Positions 22,901 through 35,389 are shown, counted from the first letter of the stretch. The stretch: 64,000 bases of DNA from Valencia hispanica (GCA_963556495.2 OY747702.1:57030286-57094285); one strand, 5' to 3'. Program-made: numbers and translations. The notes: generated by a model from the sequence alone, not told the origin.

Positions 22901-24180
22901 GACCTTGAGCCCTTAAAAAGAGAAGATCAACAGCCTTGGGGCAATAATGGCCTTCCATGAAAAAATTATCCTTCTGCTTGGCTTGCAGAGCAAAGTTAAA
23001 GCTCAGTTAATCCGTGTTAATTAGAGATAAACTTGCTAGATTGAGTCTGTTTCTCCTTCTCAGCCTGATAACGCTTGGTTTGGGAATGAGTCAAAAGTGC
23101 GGCATCAGACAAAACGATCTGAATTCATCCCACAGGAAAAGCTGTTCAGAGCTGAGTGCTAATCCGTGTTTAGTGGCTGTAAAAATACAAGATTTCTGGA
23201 GATGAGCTAAAGCTTAGAAAGGTTAGAAAAGTTAGAAGCTAGATGTAGAAAAAACAAAAGTAACATGGCAGGGACAAGGAGGCCAGCTCTCCTCTTAGTA
23301 GATTAAGAAAGGGGGAAAAATGTTCATTTAATACACAGCAATATTCTGCAATAAATGTGATAGTTATGTATCCCATATGAACAATATTTCTCTGAAACAT
23401 TGATGCTGAAGTTGTTTATTGTGTTTTTATATTATCATTTTAGCAGGTCAGAATGTACTGCCTTAAAGAGGCCATATTCCTTTACCAGGATTTACAATAG
23501 AAATATGTAATCCACACATACACAGAACATGAATATGTTAATATATTAGGATATGCAAAATAAACTGGAATAAGACAATAAATAAGCAAACCAACAGAAA
23601 GCCAAGAAACCAGCTGAAATCTGTCAGTATTCAGAAAACAAACCAAATAATCGTCCTGATTGATGATCTATTAAAAGGCTTCTGATGACCAAGAGCATAA
23701 TATAAAAACACAAAGCTCCCTCAAGACCCCTGCAATCTTATTGCTAAGAAACACATTGTTGGCATTTGTCACAGACCTCTGAATGTTCCAGTTAGCTCCA
23801 TAAAGGCTATCATCATCATCACCATCCTCATAATCATCACAAACAGGATTTCACCATAAATCCGCTCTGACCAGGTGGTGCTTGCAAGATTTCTGACAGA
23901 GGAATAAGAATAATCAGAAGAGTGGTTTAATAGTCCACGATCACTCCCTCAGATCGTGCTTCACAAAGACCTGCAATCAGCAAGGCGGTTTTCCATGAAG
24001 AAGTGGAAGTACTGCACTCGGCCATCATGACCTCTATGAATGCATTTCAGAAAAAAAGGAAACAATGACAATACAATACACAGAGCTGTGTAGATACTAT
24101 TACAACCTACTGAATATAAAAGCAAAAGTTTCTGGGTCGTGTTTAACAGAAAAACCTAAATGTTTTAAGGATAGTAAAGG
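19999..24180. other. Mostly unique non-coding sequence
   Basis: No supported gene. A hAT right-end piece (AGTTTGACACCCCTG at about 20187-20202) is the only clear transposon trace. The segments 20820-21010 and 22440-23210 have balanced composition, ATTA/TAATTA-type motifs and no repeats, which makes them candidates for conserved non-coding elements. That is inference only. Confidence 0.45.
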
Positions 24181-24184
24181 CTGA

Positions 24185-24250
24185 TTTATTAAAAGGCAAG
24201 GGAAGGCAATTTTATTTCAACAAGGTATTTCATGGTGCTTTACAAGTTTT
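24185..24250 (-). mobile_element. Short LINE 3'-end fragment
   Basis: 'GGCAAGGCAATTTTATTTCA' followed by 'TTTCATGGTGCTTTACAA' resembles the 3' end of the L2-type subfamily seen at 17085. Only the terminal part is present. Confidence 0.45.
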
Positions 24251-24299
24251 TTAAAATGATCTGTGGTCCTTAATCTCTTCGAGTCTAGATTACTGCTTG

Positions 24300-24612
24300 T
24301 TAGGGGTGTAACGGTGCATGTATTCATTTTCGTATTATTTGGTACGGAACAAAGGCGTGCAGAGTTTCCACATGGATTAATAATTGCATTGCACTTTAGC
24401 CAGAAACACATGTGACTACAAACAAATACAGTGCAGCCCAGCCTCTTGCTAGCAGCCCCAGTTTGGGAACACGTCAACTATTCAGTGTAAAAGAACAACG
24501 CGTTTTCATGTCAACAGGTTACCCACTTCTGTTAGCGTTGGTTGCCGTTAGCTACCACAGATGTCACTTAGCTTAGCTGCCATTGCTTGCACCGTTCTCT
24601 TAGGTTGATTCT
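24300..24612. mobile_element. Probable hAT MITE
   Basis: The left end TAGGGGTGTAACGGTGCATG is a well-known teleost hAT terminus. An imperfect inverse (TTGCACCGTTCTCTTA) lies near 24590-24606. No clear target duplication and no transposase. The right boundary is uncertain. Confidence 0.45.
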
Positions 24613-24645
24613 ACACTAACACGGTTTATAAAGGGTATATCCCAA

Positions 24646-25155
24646 TTCAATTCAATTCAATATTCATTCATATCTTCTATGGGGAGAAAAACACTGAGAG
24701 AAAACAAAGTTAACAGTCGAAATAACAGAATGTACTGTAATACAACTGGAGAGTCGTAGGAGAAAAGAAAGTAGCAGAGTGAAGAAAATTGGTAAGTCAG
24801 TCTGTCCTCCAGCAGTCTAAGCCTATAGCAGCATAACTACAGAGATAGCTCAGGATGACCTTAGCCACACTAACTATAAGCTTTATCAAAAAGGAAAGTT
24901 TTAAGCCTGGCCTTAAAAGTAAACAGAGTGTCTGCCTCACGGACTAAAGCTGGGAGCTGGTTCCAAAGGAGAGGAGCCTGATAACTAAAAGATCTGCCTC
25001 CCATTCTACTTTTAGAAATCCTAAGAACCAGCAGTAAACCTGCAGTCTGAGAGCAAAGTGCTCTGTTAGGAACATATGGAACAATCAGATCTCTGATGTA
25101 TGATGGAGCTTGATTATTAAGGGCTTTGTATGTAAGAAGAAGGATCTTAAATTCC
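24646..25155 (-). mobile_element. L2 LINE fragment, same subfamily as 7836-10750
   Basis: From 24676 to 25153 the sequence is nearly identical to 8345-8822, including the RT C-terminal frame (LRISKSRMGGRSFSYQAPLL on minus, 24870-25155). The (CAATT) tail at 24646 is present, but about 480 bp of 3'UTR found in the other copy is missing. It is 5' truncated at 25155, where homology ends abruptly within the codons for EFKILLLTYK. Confidence 0.85.
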
Positions 25156-27180
25156 CAGATAATCTTAAACCTATTCATACACACACAAAGCATCGTTTTG
25201 GGATGGCTCCTAAAACAATCCTAGCAGATATTCCTGATGTGTGTTCAGGGCGCTCTGGTCTGCTTGGAAGGACGTCTGGACCGCTCCGATCACAAATCGG
25301 GGATATTCAACATGTTGGATTGTCTTGGCGCAATATCACAGCATGTGTGATGTGTTGCGAAGACAGAGGAGCATGCAGCCTGTTTAGCGATACACCTTGG
25401 AGGGCGTCTATTATTATTTTGAAGTGCACATACAGAACAGGGATTTTTGGCGTAATGCTAATCTCTAACCTTGGGGAACAAAAGCAATGACTTGTATGTA
25501 TGTTGCATTGAGCATTTCTGACCCGTCCACTCATGGACATTTTGGACCCATGGACTCAGTGACTGCGAGGAACCATGGTCAAGTAGTAAGACAGAAAAAC
25601 TAAAGCTGTATGCCATTAGAATGCAGTGTAAAAAATTGTATTACTCCACAATTTGGGTTGTTCAGTGAGACATTGAGTCCAAACACACAGATATGGTCCA
25701 GTCAGTCAGTCGACTTAAATCCATTCAGATGTCTGTGGACATAGCTGAAGATAAGCATGCACAGGAGGCCTGCCAGAACCTTCAAGATCTAAAGACAGTT
25801 TGTTGTGAAGAATCGGTCAAAATCATACCTGAGCAGTGCATGAGTCTGGTTTCTCCAGAAGTACTGAATACATTTCAGTAAGCAGGTTAATAATAATTCA
25901 CTGTGTCATTTAACTCTATTTCACATGACTAATTTCTCGACTAATTGGTTTAGATTTTTCTGGATGTGTTGAGGGTTGTTACCGATATGTGATGTGAATT
26001 TTATGCCACCAGCCTCATTGGAAAAATATACAGTATACTGGGAAACATGGTGGTGTGATTCATCCTTCTGTGGATATAGTTCACATTAATTAATTTATTT
26101 TTATTGAATAAAATGTGGTGAGGTGATTAAGCAATGTGCAGCTAACAACCAATAATGTTTTGTTAAACATTTTTCTTTTCAAGTTGAAGGCAATCCTGCT
26201 TTTATAAATCACTGATGCCTAAAGGGATTTTTGTTTATTTTTAATTTGCCTCCCCCGGATATAGATTAGCCCACAATGGCCGTGAGCTACACTGTTTCCT
26301 GTCCATAGGTGCAAACATCACTCTGTGCCAAGCAAAAAAGCATTAAACCAAGAGGGCTGCAGGGGGACAAAGAGCTACTCTACGAATCATGTCAGATTAC
26401 TGCCAGAAGGGGGAGAAAGAAAGGATGAGCAACAGGTAGAAATGAAGAAAGAAAAACCTTTAATCTTGTTTTTTCATCAGAGGATCTCTACGACCCCCCC
26501 CCCCCTCTTACTTCTAGCTGAAAAGCCTGGTTAGACAAATAGTGTGACCTGATTAAAATGCATATGGAGCCAACATTAACACATTGTGTGGGCTCCTGAG
26601 AGCCCTTATGTATTTGTTTCTTGGTCCCCTCTGTTCCCCCCCACCCTGTCTGGTCAGCCTACATCAGCTCTGAATCAGGGGGTGTTTCATCTGTGCTATG
26701 ACTAAGCCACAGGGAGAGTTAAAAGTGATGGCGAACCCCTTTAAACCACCACCCACACAGCTCTTCCAGGCCAATCCTTCCGTCTAAATGGTCTAATAAA
26801 AACTAAATATACCAAGCAGCTTGTACAACTTTAAACCAAAGGAAGGCAAAGCAATATCAAACAAACAATGGCCAACATCAGCCATCAGCTGTAATACAGG
26901 AAGACATGCATGCTGACTCTTAACACGCCCGTAGTAAAAACTTGCCAAACTGTACGAGTGCGGAATAAAAACTTGCTCCCCGTTGTAATGCAGTTTACAA
27001 TATGCTTTTCAATATTACAGATTAACTTTATTTGATTACAGTGATAATGCAGAGATTGATCGAATATTTAAAATTACATTTTCTTCTTATCCAAATGGAA
27101 AACAAGCAAATATTTTCTGAGCAAAAGCAGACAAAATAAAGTTTAAAAAAATCACAACCATAGGTTGTATCAATAACAGT
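25156..27180. other. Unassigned non-coding sequence
   Basis: The open frame 25110-25490 (plus) starts inside the L2 copy and has no recognisable domain, so I do not call it a gene. A run of 13 C lies near 26495-26507. The stretch 26530-26800 is repeat-free and could be a conserved element. Nothing else seen. Confidence 0.4.
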
Positions 27181-27184
27181 AAGG

Positions 27185-27350
27185 CAGTGGTATCCAAAGT
27201 CAGTTCTTAAGGGCCATATCCTGAATGTTTTCCCTGGTTCAACACACCTGAATCAAGTGATGCTTCATTATCAGAACATCTGCAGAACTTAATGACCTGC
27301 TGAGGAGGTAGTTGGACAATTCGAATCAGTGTTCGAGCAGAGATGCATCT
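27185..27350. mobile_element. Truncated hAT MITE, relative of 11500-11728
   Basis: Begins CAGTGGTATCCAAAGTCAGT and carries the same internal block (TTCAACACACCTGAATCAAG, then GAACTTAATGACCTGCTGAG) as the 11.5 kb element. The right terminus is missing or decayed. Confidence 0.6.
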
Positions 27351-27439
27351 AAACCGGGGCATAACTGCAAGTCAATGAGGCGGTGCAATCTTCTGGGATT
27401 CCCTAAATAGAAAACTTTTAAACTGACTGGAATGTATGT

Positions 27440-27535
27440 ATGATTGAATTGAAATGACCTTTCTTGTAAAGTGCCTTGAGATGAAATCTGTTGCGCTATA
27501 TAAATATATATAAATAATAAACTGAATTAAAGGAG
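27440..27535 (+). mobile_element. L2 LINE 3'-end fragment
   Basis: 'AAAGTGCCTTGAGATGAAAT' followed by 'GCGCTATATAAATA' and 'AAACTGAATTAAAG' is the inverse of the 3' end of the L2 copy at 7836-7910. Only the last 90 bp or so are present. Confidence 0.65.
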
Positions 27536-28600
27536 TTGGACACACATGCAGTAGGAACATCATTAAAAAGGTAAAGAATTTCCATGTTATCTAAAGGTGT
27601 TCCAGGATCATAATCACCATTTAGAAAACACACAATCTGCCTTCACTTTTGAACTCAGTGAAAGAAAGGGTCAATAAACTCCCAGAGTGCAAATCAAGGC
27701 AGCCGTTTAGGTGATTCGACCGATTTATAGTTTGCCATTACCGTCTATCCAGTGTGGCTCCTTGAAACCACTGTGGTGCATACAAGGACCACAAAGCCTT
27801 ATTAGATATTGATCAGGTCACATGTTTCAGTGGTTGTAAAACAAAAAAAAAACGAAATAAAGGCGAAGATACTGCAGATGGCAACAGATATTATTCCACA
27901 ATGATGATCCTACTGATTCCAGACCAAAATGTTTCAGTCAATATTGGATTTCATGGCTCCTCCTGCTGCTCTTTTCCTTGTCAAACGCCGTGGGGAAAGT
28001 TTCCTACCGTTTTCATCATGGTTAGTATCGCTGAAAGCCTTTGTCATAAATATTCTCCCTCTTTTTTCAGAGCAGCACAAATTCCCTACAGCCTCTCATA
28101 GAGACAAAATCAGAAAATCAATATTAAAAACATTTACTTAATATTGAATGCAGTAATTGTTGTCTTTTTTACATCATGTAAATGCAGCCTCAAAGCTCCA
28201 TCTTGCACTCTAAAATACAATGTTAGTCTGAATTAGCTTTTATTTAATATCAGGATACTAAATTAGTTTTAGTCTCATCACCTTTATTATTGCAGTTTGC
28301 AGTCATTTCTATTCATAAATTAGCCAGGTTAAAAGCCTAGATCTTTTGATGGATTCTAATTAAATCAGTTTCCCATTACATGTATGTTTAATAACATTTA
28401 TAATAGTTAATTCATGTGAAAGCTGTAAATATTTCTGCTCTAAACTGGAAGAATTTGTGACTTTCTGCATTTCACTTTAATCAAATCCTTAAAAAATACC
28501 TAGAAAACAAGCTTGGTACCGTAACTAAAATAAAGCTGGAGACTAGTGTGACCTGAACCTTCAGAGAGACAGATAAACAGTTATAAAGTTTTCTCTGATA
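27536..28600. other. No feature recognised
   Basis: AT-rich non-coding sequence. The two overlapping plus-strand frames at 27.9-28.14 kb have no recognisable domain and are most likely chance. Confidence 0.4.
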
Positions 28601-28602
28601 GT

Positions 28603-28768
28603 TTTTGTGGCCATAGTGGCCTTTATTTGACAGTGGACAGTATAGAAAGGGGGAGACATGTGGCAAAGGTCCATGAGGACGAGACTCGAACCCTGGATGA
28701 CTGCGCTGAGGACTGAGGCCTCTGTACATGGGGTGCCTGCACTAACCACTGCGCCACGCAACGCCCCA
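28603..28768 (-). mobile_element. tRNA-derived SINE
   Basis: Minus strand starts GGGGCGTTGCGTGGCGCAGT. It has a pol III A box (TGGCGCAGTGGTTAG, plus 28742-28756) and a B box (GGTTCGAGTCTC, plus 28681-28692), followed by a body that ends TAAAGGCCACTATGGCCACA. This is a widespread teleost SINE type. A second copy, missing the A box, is at 47497-47655. Confidence 0.85.
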
Positions 28769-28950
28769 ACAGTTATAAAGTTGAGCTTCTATCACTTTAA
28801 TTGGTAACATATATTCCAGATTGCTCAGTCTGTATGATCCTTGGAACAGAAAAACTTTAAATGATTCACAGGGATGTGTATTTTTAGACTAAACAGCAAC
28901 ATTAAACATTTTTTAAAACTGTAAATATTGGTTACTTAAACCGCCACATA

Positions 28951-30542
28951 CAGTGGCTTGCAAATGTATTCGGCCCCCTTGAACTGTTCCACATTTTGTC
29001 ACATTACAGCCACAAACATGAATCAATTTTATTGCAATTCCAGGTGAAAGACCAATACAAAGTGGTGTACACGTGAGAAGTGGAACGAAAATCATACATG
29101 ATTCCAAACATTTTCTACAAATAAATAACTGAAAAGTGGGGTGTGCGTAATTATTCAGCCCCCTTTGGTCTGAGTGCAGTCAGTTGCCCATAGACATTGC
29201 CTGATGAGTGCTAATGACTAAATAGAGTGCACTTGTGTGTAATCTAATGTCAGTACAAATACAGCTGCCCTGTGACGGCCTCAGAGGTTGTCTAAGAGAA
29301 TGTTGGGAGCAACAACACCATGAAGTCCAAAGAACACACCAGACAGGTCAGGGATAAAGTTATTGAGAAATTTAAAGCAGGCTTAGGCTACAAAAAGATT
29401 TCCCAAGCCTTGAACATCCCACGGAGCGCTGTTCAAGCGATCATTCAGAAATGGAAGGAGTATGGCACAACTGTAAACCTACCAAGACAAGGCAGTCCAC
29501 CTAAACTCACAGGCCGAACAAGGAGAGCGCTGATCAGAAATGCTGCCAAGAGGCCCATGGTGACTCTGGATGAGCTGCAGAGATCTACAGCTCAGGTGGG
29601 GGAATCTGTCCATAGGACAACTATTAGTGGTGCACTGCACAAAGTTGGCCTTTATGGAAGAGTGGCAAGAAGAAAGCCATTGTTAAAAGAAAACCATGAG
29701 AAGTCCCGTTTGCAGTTTGCCACAAGCCATGTGGGGGACACAGCAAACATGTGGAAGAAGGTGCTCTGGTCAGATGAGACCAAAATAGAACTTTTTGGCC
29801 AAAATGGAAAACGCTATGTGTGGCGGAAAACTAACTGAACACACCATCCCCACTGTCAAATACGGTGGTGGCAGCATCATGCTCCGGGGGTGCTTCTCTT
29901 CAGCAGGGACAGGGAAGCTGGTCAGAGTTGATGGGAAGATGGATGGAGCCAAATACAGGGCAATCTTGGAAGAAAACCTCTTAGAGTCTGCAAAAGACTT
30001 GAGACTGGGGCGGAGGTTCACCTTCCAGCAGGACAACGACCCTAAACATAAAGCCAGGGCAACAATGGAATGGTTTAAAACAAAACATATCCATGTGTTA
30101 GAATGGCCCAGTCAAAGTCCAGATCTAAATCCAATCGAGAATCTGTGGCAAGATCTGAAAGCTGATGTTCACAAACGCTGTCCATCTAATCTGACTGAGC
30201 TGGAGCTGTTTTGCAAAGAAGAATGGGCAAGAATTTCAGTCTCTAGATGTGCAAAGCTGGTAGAGACATACCCTAAAAGACTGGCAGCTGGAATTGCAGC
30301 AAAAGGTGGTTCTACAAAGTATTGACTCAGGGGGCTGAATAATTACGCACACCCCACTTTTCAGTTATTTATTTGCAACACATTTTTGGAATCATGTATG
30401 ATTTTTGTTCCACTTCTCACGTGTACACCACTTTGTATTGGTCTTTCATGTGGAATTCCAATAAAATTGATTCATGTTTGTGGCTGTAATGTGACAAAAT
30501 GTGGAAAAGTTCAAGGTGGCCGAATACATTTGCAAGCCACTG
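28951..30542 (+). mobile_element. Tc1-like DNA transposon, nearly complete
   Basis: 1592 bp between TA dinucleotides (28949-28950 and 30543-30544). Ends are CAGTGGCTTGCAAATGTATT and its inverse. Terminal inverted repeats of about 200 bp extend to the 'CCCCACTTTTCAGTTATTTA' block and are about 95% alike by eye. The gene inside has one frameshift. Length and structure match active Tc1/mariner elements. Confidence 0.95.
29320..30325 (+). pseudogene. Tc1 transposase with one frameshift
   Basis: Two overlapping plus frames. 29320-29838 codes the N-terminal half: paired-like HTH domains (YKKISQALNIPRSAVQAIIQ) and the first catalytic Asp in [11 protein letters not shown]. 29795-30325 codes the C-terminal half: [14 protein letters not shown], the second Asp in [10 protein letters not shown] and the Glu in [11 protein letters not shown]. 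So the full DDE triad (DD34E) is present. The break falls at about 29820-29830 in the VWRK linker, where a few bases seem to be lost. A start at 29320 (MKSKEHTRQV) fits the family. Otherwise full length at about 335 codons. Confidence 0.93.
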
Positions 30543-30544
30543 TA

Positions 30545-31055
30545 ACTTTTTTGCCTCAGTCACCTTCACCGTTTTTCTTTTCACTGTCACAAACTTCTCT
30601 AAAGTCCTATGAAATCCTTGTAATTGTTTTACAAATTCTGTTTTATTTCTAAAATTCCACATTTTTTTCATTTTTATTTTTCTGAGTTCAACTTTTTTCC
30701 ATTCTGACCATTTTTATTAACCCAAAAAGTGTGGAATTATAGGGTGACTAAAAACAATTGACCAAATCAATAACCAAAGAGATTCACATTTACTGTTATT
30801 CACAACTATTTCCACAAATCTAACAATCCTGTGGGTCAAGCATTTCAGTCATTTTTTAAAGAACTAAAATGTTATGTGCAAAACAAAGAATCCCATATTT
30901 TTCACATATTATAGAAGAAATTCTCTCACCACCATATCATGCTTCTTAAAGAGACCTGGAAACAATAAATCCTCATGTCACTTCCACAATGACCAGGACC
31001 TTTGTGCATTTTTATTTCCTAACTCTGTCCATGGCTCCACTAAATAAAATAAATG
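30545..31055. other. No feature recognised
   Basis: AT-rich non-coding sequence downstream of the Tc1 element. No gene or repeat seen. Confidence 0.4.
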
Positions 31056-31059
31056 ACAC

Positions 31060-31105
31060 ACACATAGACACATACACACATATACAAACACATATACATA
31101 TATAT

Positions 31106-31190
<85 letters not shown>
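31060..31190. repeat. CA/TA dinucleotide microsatellite
   Basis: An interrupted ACACATA/TACA tract runs into an almost pure TA array from about 31114 to 31188. The apparent 81-codon frame across it (repeated YI) is a product of the repeat. Confidence 0.95.
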
Positions 31191-31191
<1 letters not shown>

Positions 31192-31194
31192 TCC

Positions 31195-32980
31195 CAGAAT
31201 ACTGGAACCCCAGTTTTTCTCTAGATTATCCTAAAGCGTGACATATTTACAGTCTATGATATTTACCCATCTTTACGCGGCTTTATATCTGAGAAAAGAT
31301 TCTGATAGTTTATAGAAATTTTAGGGTTTAATCTTATATTTGGTGCATTTTGATTATGTTGGTAAACAACTGATGACTCAGTTTTGGTCTAAAATATAAA
31401 TAGCTGTTTATCTGACGTCAACATGTTTATCTGTTGTGGCACAGGAATATTTTTGAGAAAAACAAACCAAACCTCATCTAACAAACGGAGTTTAAATCAT
31501 AGTAATATTGAAGCCAGCGTACATGCTTTATGCCATATGTCAGTGTATTCCCTCTCTGCAGACTTTAAAGAAGAAGTCAAACTTAAGCAACAAAGTATTC
31601 CTCATCTATCTTTAGTTGTATGATTAATTATCCTACCATTAAACTTTACCATCTACTTCCGAATAACTCATGAGCAAAATCCCAGGTGGTCTCACCGCTG
31701 GATTCACAAACTTTTTATGTGGAATGATGCTGGGAAAGGAAAGGAAGCAGTGGGAGTGAAATGTAAAGAGGAAAAACAACAGATCATTAAATTTGAATAC
31801 GGATCTGTCGGGGCTGCTTGTCAAAGGCAATAGCCACGGGCTGCACTCAGTCAAACAAGTGTGAGTAGGTTTGTGTTTGCATTGCCAATGGCTGCTCCAG
31901 GTAATGTCACAGCATAAACAGTGTTGACTGGTGAAAACAGTGCAAAACAATGCAGCAAGTTTAATTATATTTTCTACAATGCTGCAGATTGCCTCTAGTA
32001 CAAACACTGAAATGAGATAAGCAGACACTTTGAGCAACTTTAGAACCATTCACTTTGAAAAAGTGATGTTTTGTTAAAAAAAAGCTTTCACAATCAAACG
32101 ATTTCTCCTTTTTATTCTAAGGGTTCCCCTCAGAGTGGTGCCATCATTTTGATAAAATGAAGCATGTCCTGCTTTTTTGGCTCCATTTTGCCGGGGGAAG
32201 GACGCAGATTAATGGCCTTTCTGCTAATCGATAAAACAGAGCAAGTTCATCTATAATGATATGACTGGAGCAACTGAACAGAAACTACACTAAAAAGGAT
32301 AAATATTCAAACATTCTTTTATGATGATAAAAATACCAGAAAAAGGAGGGTTTGTTCAGTGATGTGACATGGCAGTTATTAGCTTTTGTTCAATGTATGT
32401 TATAAAAATAACTGAGGAGCGCCAATGTTTTTTAAATCATATAAAACAACATCCCGTTCAGTTAAAGTTTTTGCTGACTTTTATTTTCATAATATGCAAA
32501 ATATTATGTCTTTAACTTTTTAGTGTTGTTTTTTAACTTCATTCATGTTTGACGTCTCCTTGAAACTGCTCTATTTGCTTCCTTTGTCAAAGTGAGGAGT
32601 GAAATCATTTGGATCCACTCGGGTAGCTCCCAGGAAAGCGCCGGTTTAGGTAACAATAGCCCTGAGTGATTAGTTTAAGCATTAGTAGAAGAGTTTGTGT
32701 GGGAAGCTAATATTTTTACTGTCAGCCTGTCAAGGCAATGTTTTCAGGGTAGCTTCAAGTATTTGAACTATTTTTTGTGTACTTTTTTCTCAAAGTCAAC
32801 ACATAAAATTACAGCTGGCTCTGCGGAAAGACACAAATGCCCCTGTGAAGATGACAAGCCACATGTTTAAATCTAAAAAGCAATGATAAATATCATACTC
32901 GTTATGGACGACGGAAATGGAATAAACTTTACAGTACCACGCTAAATAATTTATTCTACTTTAGCTCGTTCTCATTTGAT
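31195..32980. other. Unique non-coding sequence, possible conserved elements
   Basis: No gene supported. The minus frame of 136 codons at 31639-32049 has no recognisable domain. The stretches 31640-31930 and 32580-32720 are of mixed composition and repeat-free; they are candidates for conserved regulatory DNA by inference only. Confidence 0.4.
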
Positions 32981-32984
32981 CAAA

Positions 32985-33425
32985 TTTATGTGACAGACCA
33001 ACACAAAGTATTGAATAATTGGTTTTCAAATAAAAAAAATATCCAGCCCACCTTAGTCAAGCCTCATAGAACCACCTTTGGCTTCGGGTCTCCTGGGGCT
33101 CATTTCTACCGCTTCTGAACGTCTACATACTGAAACTTTTGCTCATTATTATTTCTTCAAGCGCCTGAGCTCAATCAGATTGGATGGAAAGCCCATGTGA
33201 ACATCGTTTTCTCAGATGAATATTTATCTAAACATTGATTAGACCATTCTTTCTTTTAATAATGACTAGACGATTCGAACGCATGAATCTGCTTTGATCT
33301 AAACCATCCCACTACTCCACACCTGCACCAGCTTGTGTTGGTCTGTCACATGAAATCAGCATAACTGAAGTTTGTGCTTAAAATGTGTCAAAATCTGAAA
33401 ACGCTTACAGGCTATGGATACTGTT
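32985..33425 (-). mobile_element. Decayed, internally deleted Tc1-like element
   Basis: Left side 'TGTGACAGACCAACACAAAG' and right side 'TGTTGGTCTGTCACATGAAA' form inverted ends. Between them the plus strand reads like the reverse complement of a Tc1 transposase gene: 'TAGAACCACCTTTGGCTTCG', then 'TCAATCAGATTGGATGGAAA', then 'TGAATCTGCTTTGATCTAAA'. About 440 bp remain of about 1.6 kb, so it is a MITE-like deletion derivative. Confidence 0.65.
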
Positions 33426-33916
33426 GCAATGCCATGCATTAAATTACAAGCACTAATCTAGTTTTGTCCAGAGATGGCCAGCCTAAAGTCTGTTTTCTGT
33501 AAAGGAAGGCTGTCAGATATTTCTACGAGATCAGCACTGATAATCCTTTAAAACATCTACCTGACAGTAAAATGCTAATATTTTGATTTTGAAGTCTGTG
33601 TTTTGGAAGCAAGAAAAATGGGCAAGCAGAGGGATTTGAGGAACTTTGATATTTGGCGGCTAAATGGTTGAGTCATGGCATCTCCGCAACGACAGCCTGC
33701 CCTTCTGGGATGTTTCTGTTTGGCTCTGGTTGAAATCAGAAGTCATCCAAAAAAGGAGAACTGATGAAGCTGTGACAGGGTCATGGACAGATTATTAAGG
33801 CCTGCTGGGAGATGAGTTGGCTAAAGTCATCTGATGGAGTGCAAAAGTCTCTTCTGAGTGCATAGAAAGGTCACAACATCTCCAACAGAAAGTGCCAGAC
33901 CACACAGTAAGACATT

Positions 33917-35389
33917 TTGGATTTGGACGTTCATGTAGGGTTGCTTTTTGATGAAAATCTTTCATCTCTTGATAACGTTTTCTCCTCAGTGAGGCCCAGC
34001 ACATGTGTTTTGGACCCGATTCCCACTTCATTTTTTAAACCATTTTATGAATCTTTTAGAGATGAGATTTTAACCGTGATGAATTGCTCCCTTCAGACGG
34101 GGGTCTTTCCTGCCGCCTTTAAAGGGGCGGTAGTGAGGCCCCTGCTGAAGAAGAGCAATTTACATTTGAATGATTTTAATAATTTTAGACCGGTGTCTAA
34201 CTTATCATTTTTAAGCAAGGTTTTAGAAAAGCTTGTTTTAATTCAACTTAATGATTTTATTAATGAGCACAATGTCCTGGAGAAATTTCAGTCTGGTTTT
34301 AGGGTGAACCACAGCACAGAGACGGCCCTTTTGAAGATTTTAAATGATTTTAGATTAAATTATGACGCTCAGAAGGTGACAGTGTTGGTTCTACTGGATC
34401 TAAGCGCTGCCTTTGATACAGTAGACCACACTATTCTTTTAACTCGTTTAAAACAGATTGGCCTCTCTGGTGATGATCACAAATGGTTCACATCCTATCT
34501 CACAGACAGGACTTTTATGGTAAGTTTAGATACCTGCTCCTCTAAGGTCCATAAGATCACATGTGGTGTGCCCCAGGGTTCGATTTTAGGCCCAGTGCTT
34601 TTTAACCTTTATATGCTCGCTCTTGGCAGCGTCATCAGGAGACATGGAGTTAACTTTCACAGTTATGCTGATGATACACAGTTATACATCTCCATGTTTC
34701 CCGACGACACACGGCCAATGGATGCACTTTTTAACTGCATTTTAGACGTCAAATCCTGGATGGCAGAAAACTTTCTCCACCTCAACCAGGACAAAACTGA
34801 AGTTTTAGTCATCGGTCCTGAGGCTCATAGAGAGAAACTCTTATCAAAACTACAATCACTGTCTTTTAATCTCTCTTTACAAGTGAAGAACCTGGGCGTG
34901 ATTTTTGACTCTGAGCTGACTTTTATCCCTCACATTAAAAATATCACTAAAATAGGTTTTTATCACTTTAAGAACATTGCCAGAGTCCGCCCCATTCTCT
35001 CTCGGGCCAACACGGAGACACTGATGCATGCTTTTATCACCAGTAGGATTGATTACTGTAATGCCCTGCTTTCTGGTCTTCCCAAAAAGAGTATATCAGG
35101 TTTACAACTCCAACAAAATTCAGCAGCACGTGTCCTGACGAAGACCAGGAGACGGGAGCACATTACACCTGTCTTAGAATCACTGCATTGGCTCCCCGTG
35201 TGTCTTAGGATCGATTTTAAGGTTCTTTTAAGGATTTTTAAGTGTCTTAATGGTCTTGGGCCTTCTTATCTATCAGAGCTGCTTTTACCATATGAACCTT
35301 CGCGTTCTCTGAGGACCTTAGGGCCGCAGAGAACGTTCATGTTTTTAAAAGTAGGCTCAAGGCTCACCTTTTTAACCTTTTTAGCCTAG
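33917..35389 (+). pseudogene. L2 reverse transcriptase, truncated at both ends
   Basis: 490 codons open without a stop. RT landmarks: VLDPIPTSFFK, FRPVSNLSFLSKVLEKL, FQSGFRVNHSTETALLK, the motif A Asp in LDLSAAFDTVDH, GVPQGSILGPVLF, catalytic [11 protein letters not shown], then the thumb and C-terminal SRIDYCNALLSGLPKKS and LHWLPVCLRIDFKVLL. The expected LWN-LP tail is replaced by an out-of-frame join at about 35320, where a deletion or frameshift occurs; 'VFKSRLKAHLF' can be read in another frame just after. No endonuclease, so immobile. Polymerase residues are intact. The Met used is arbitrary because the true start is lost. Confidence 0.85.

Noticed and set aside
25110..25490. 126-codon plus-strand frame
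   Set aside because: It begins inside the antisense of an L2 LINE copy and continues into unassigned DNA; no domain and no family resemblance.
30989..31234. 81-codon frame with repeated YI
   Set aside because: Translation of the TA microsatellite.
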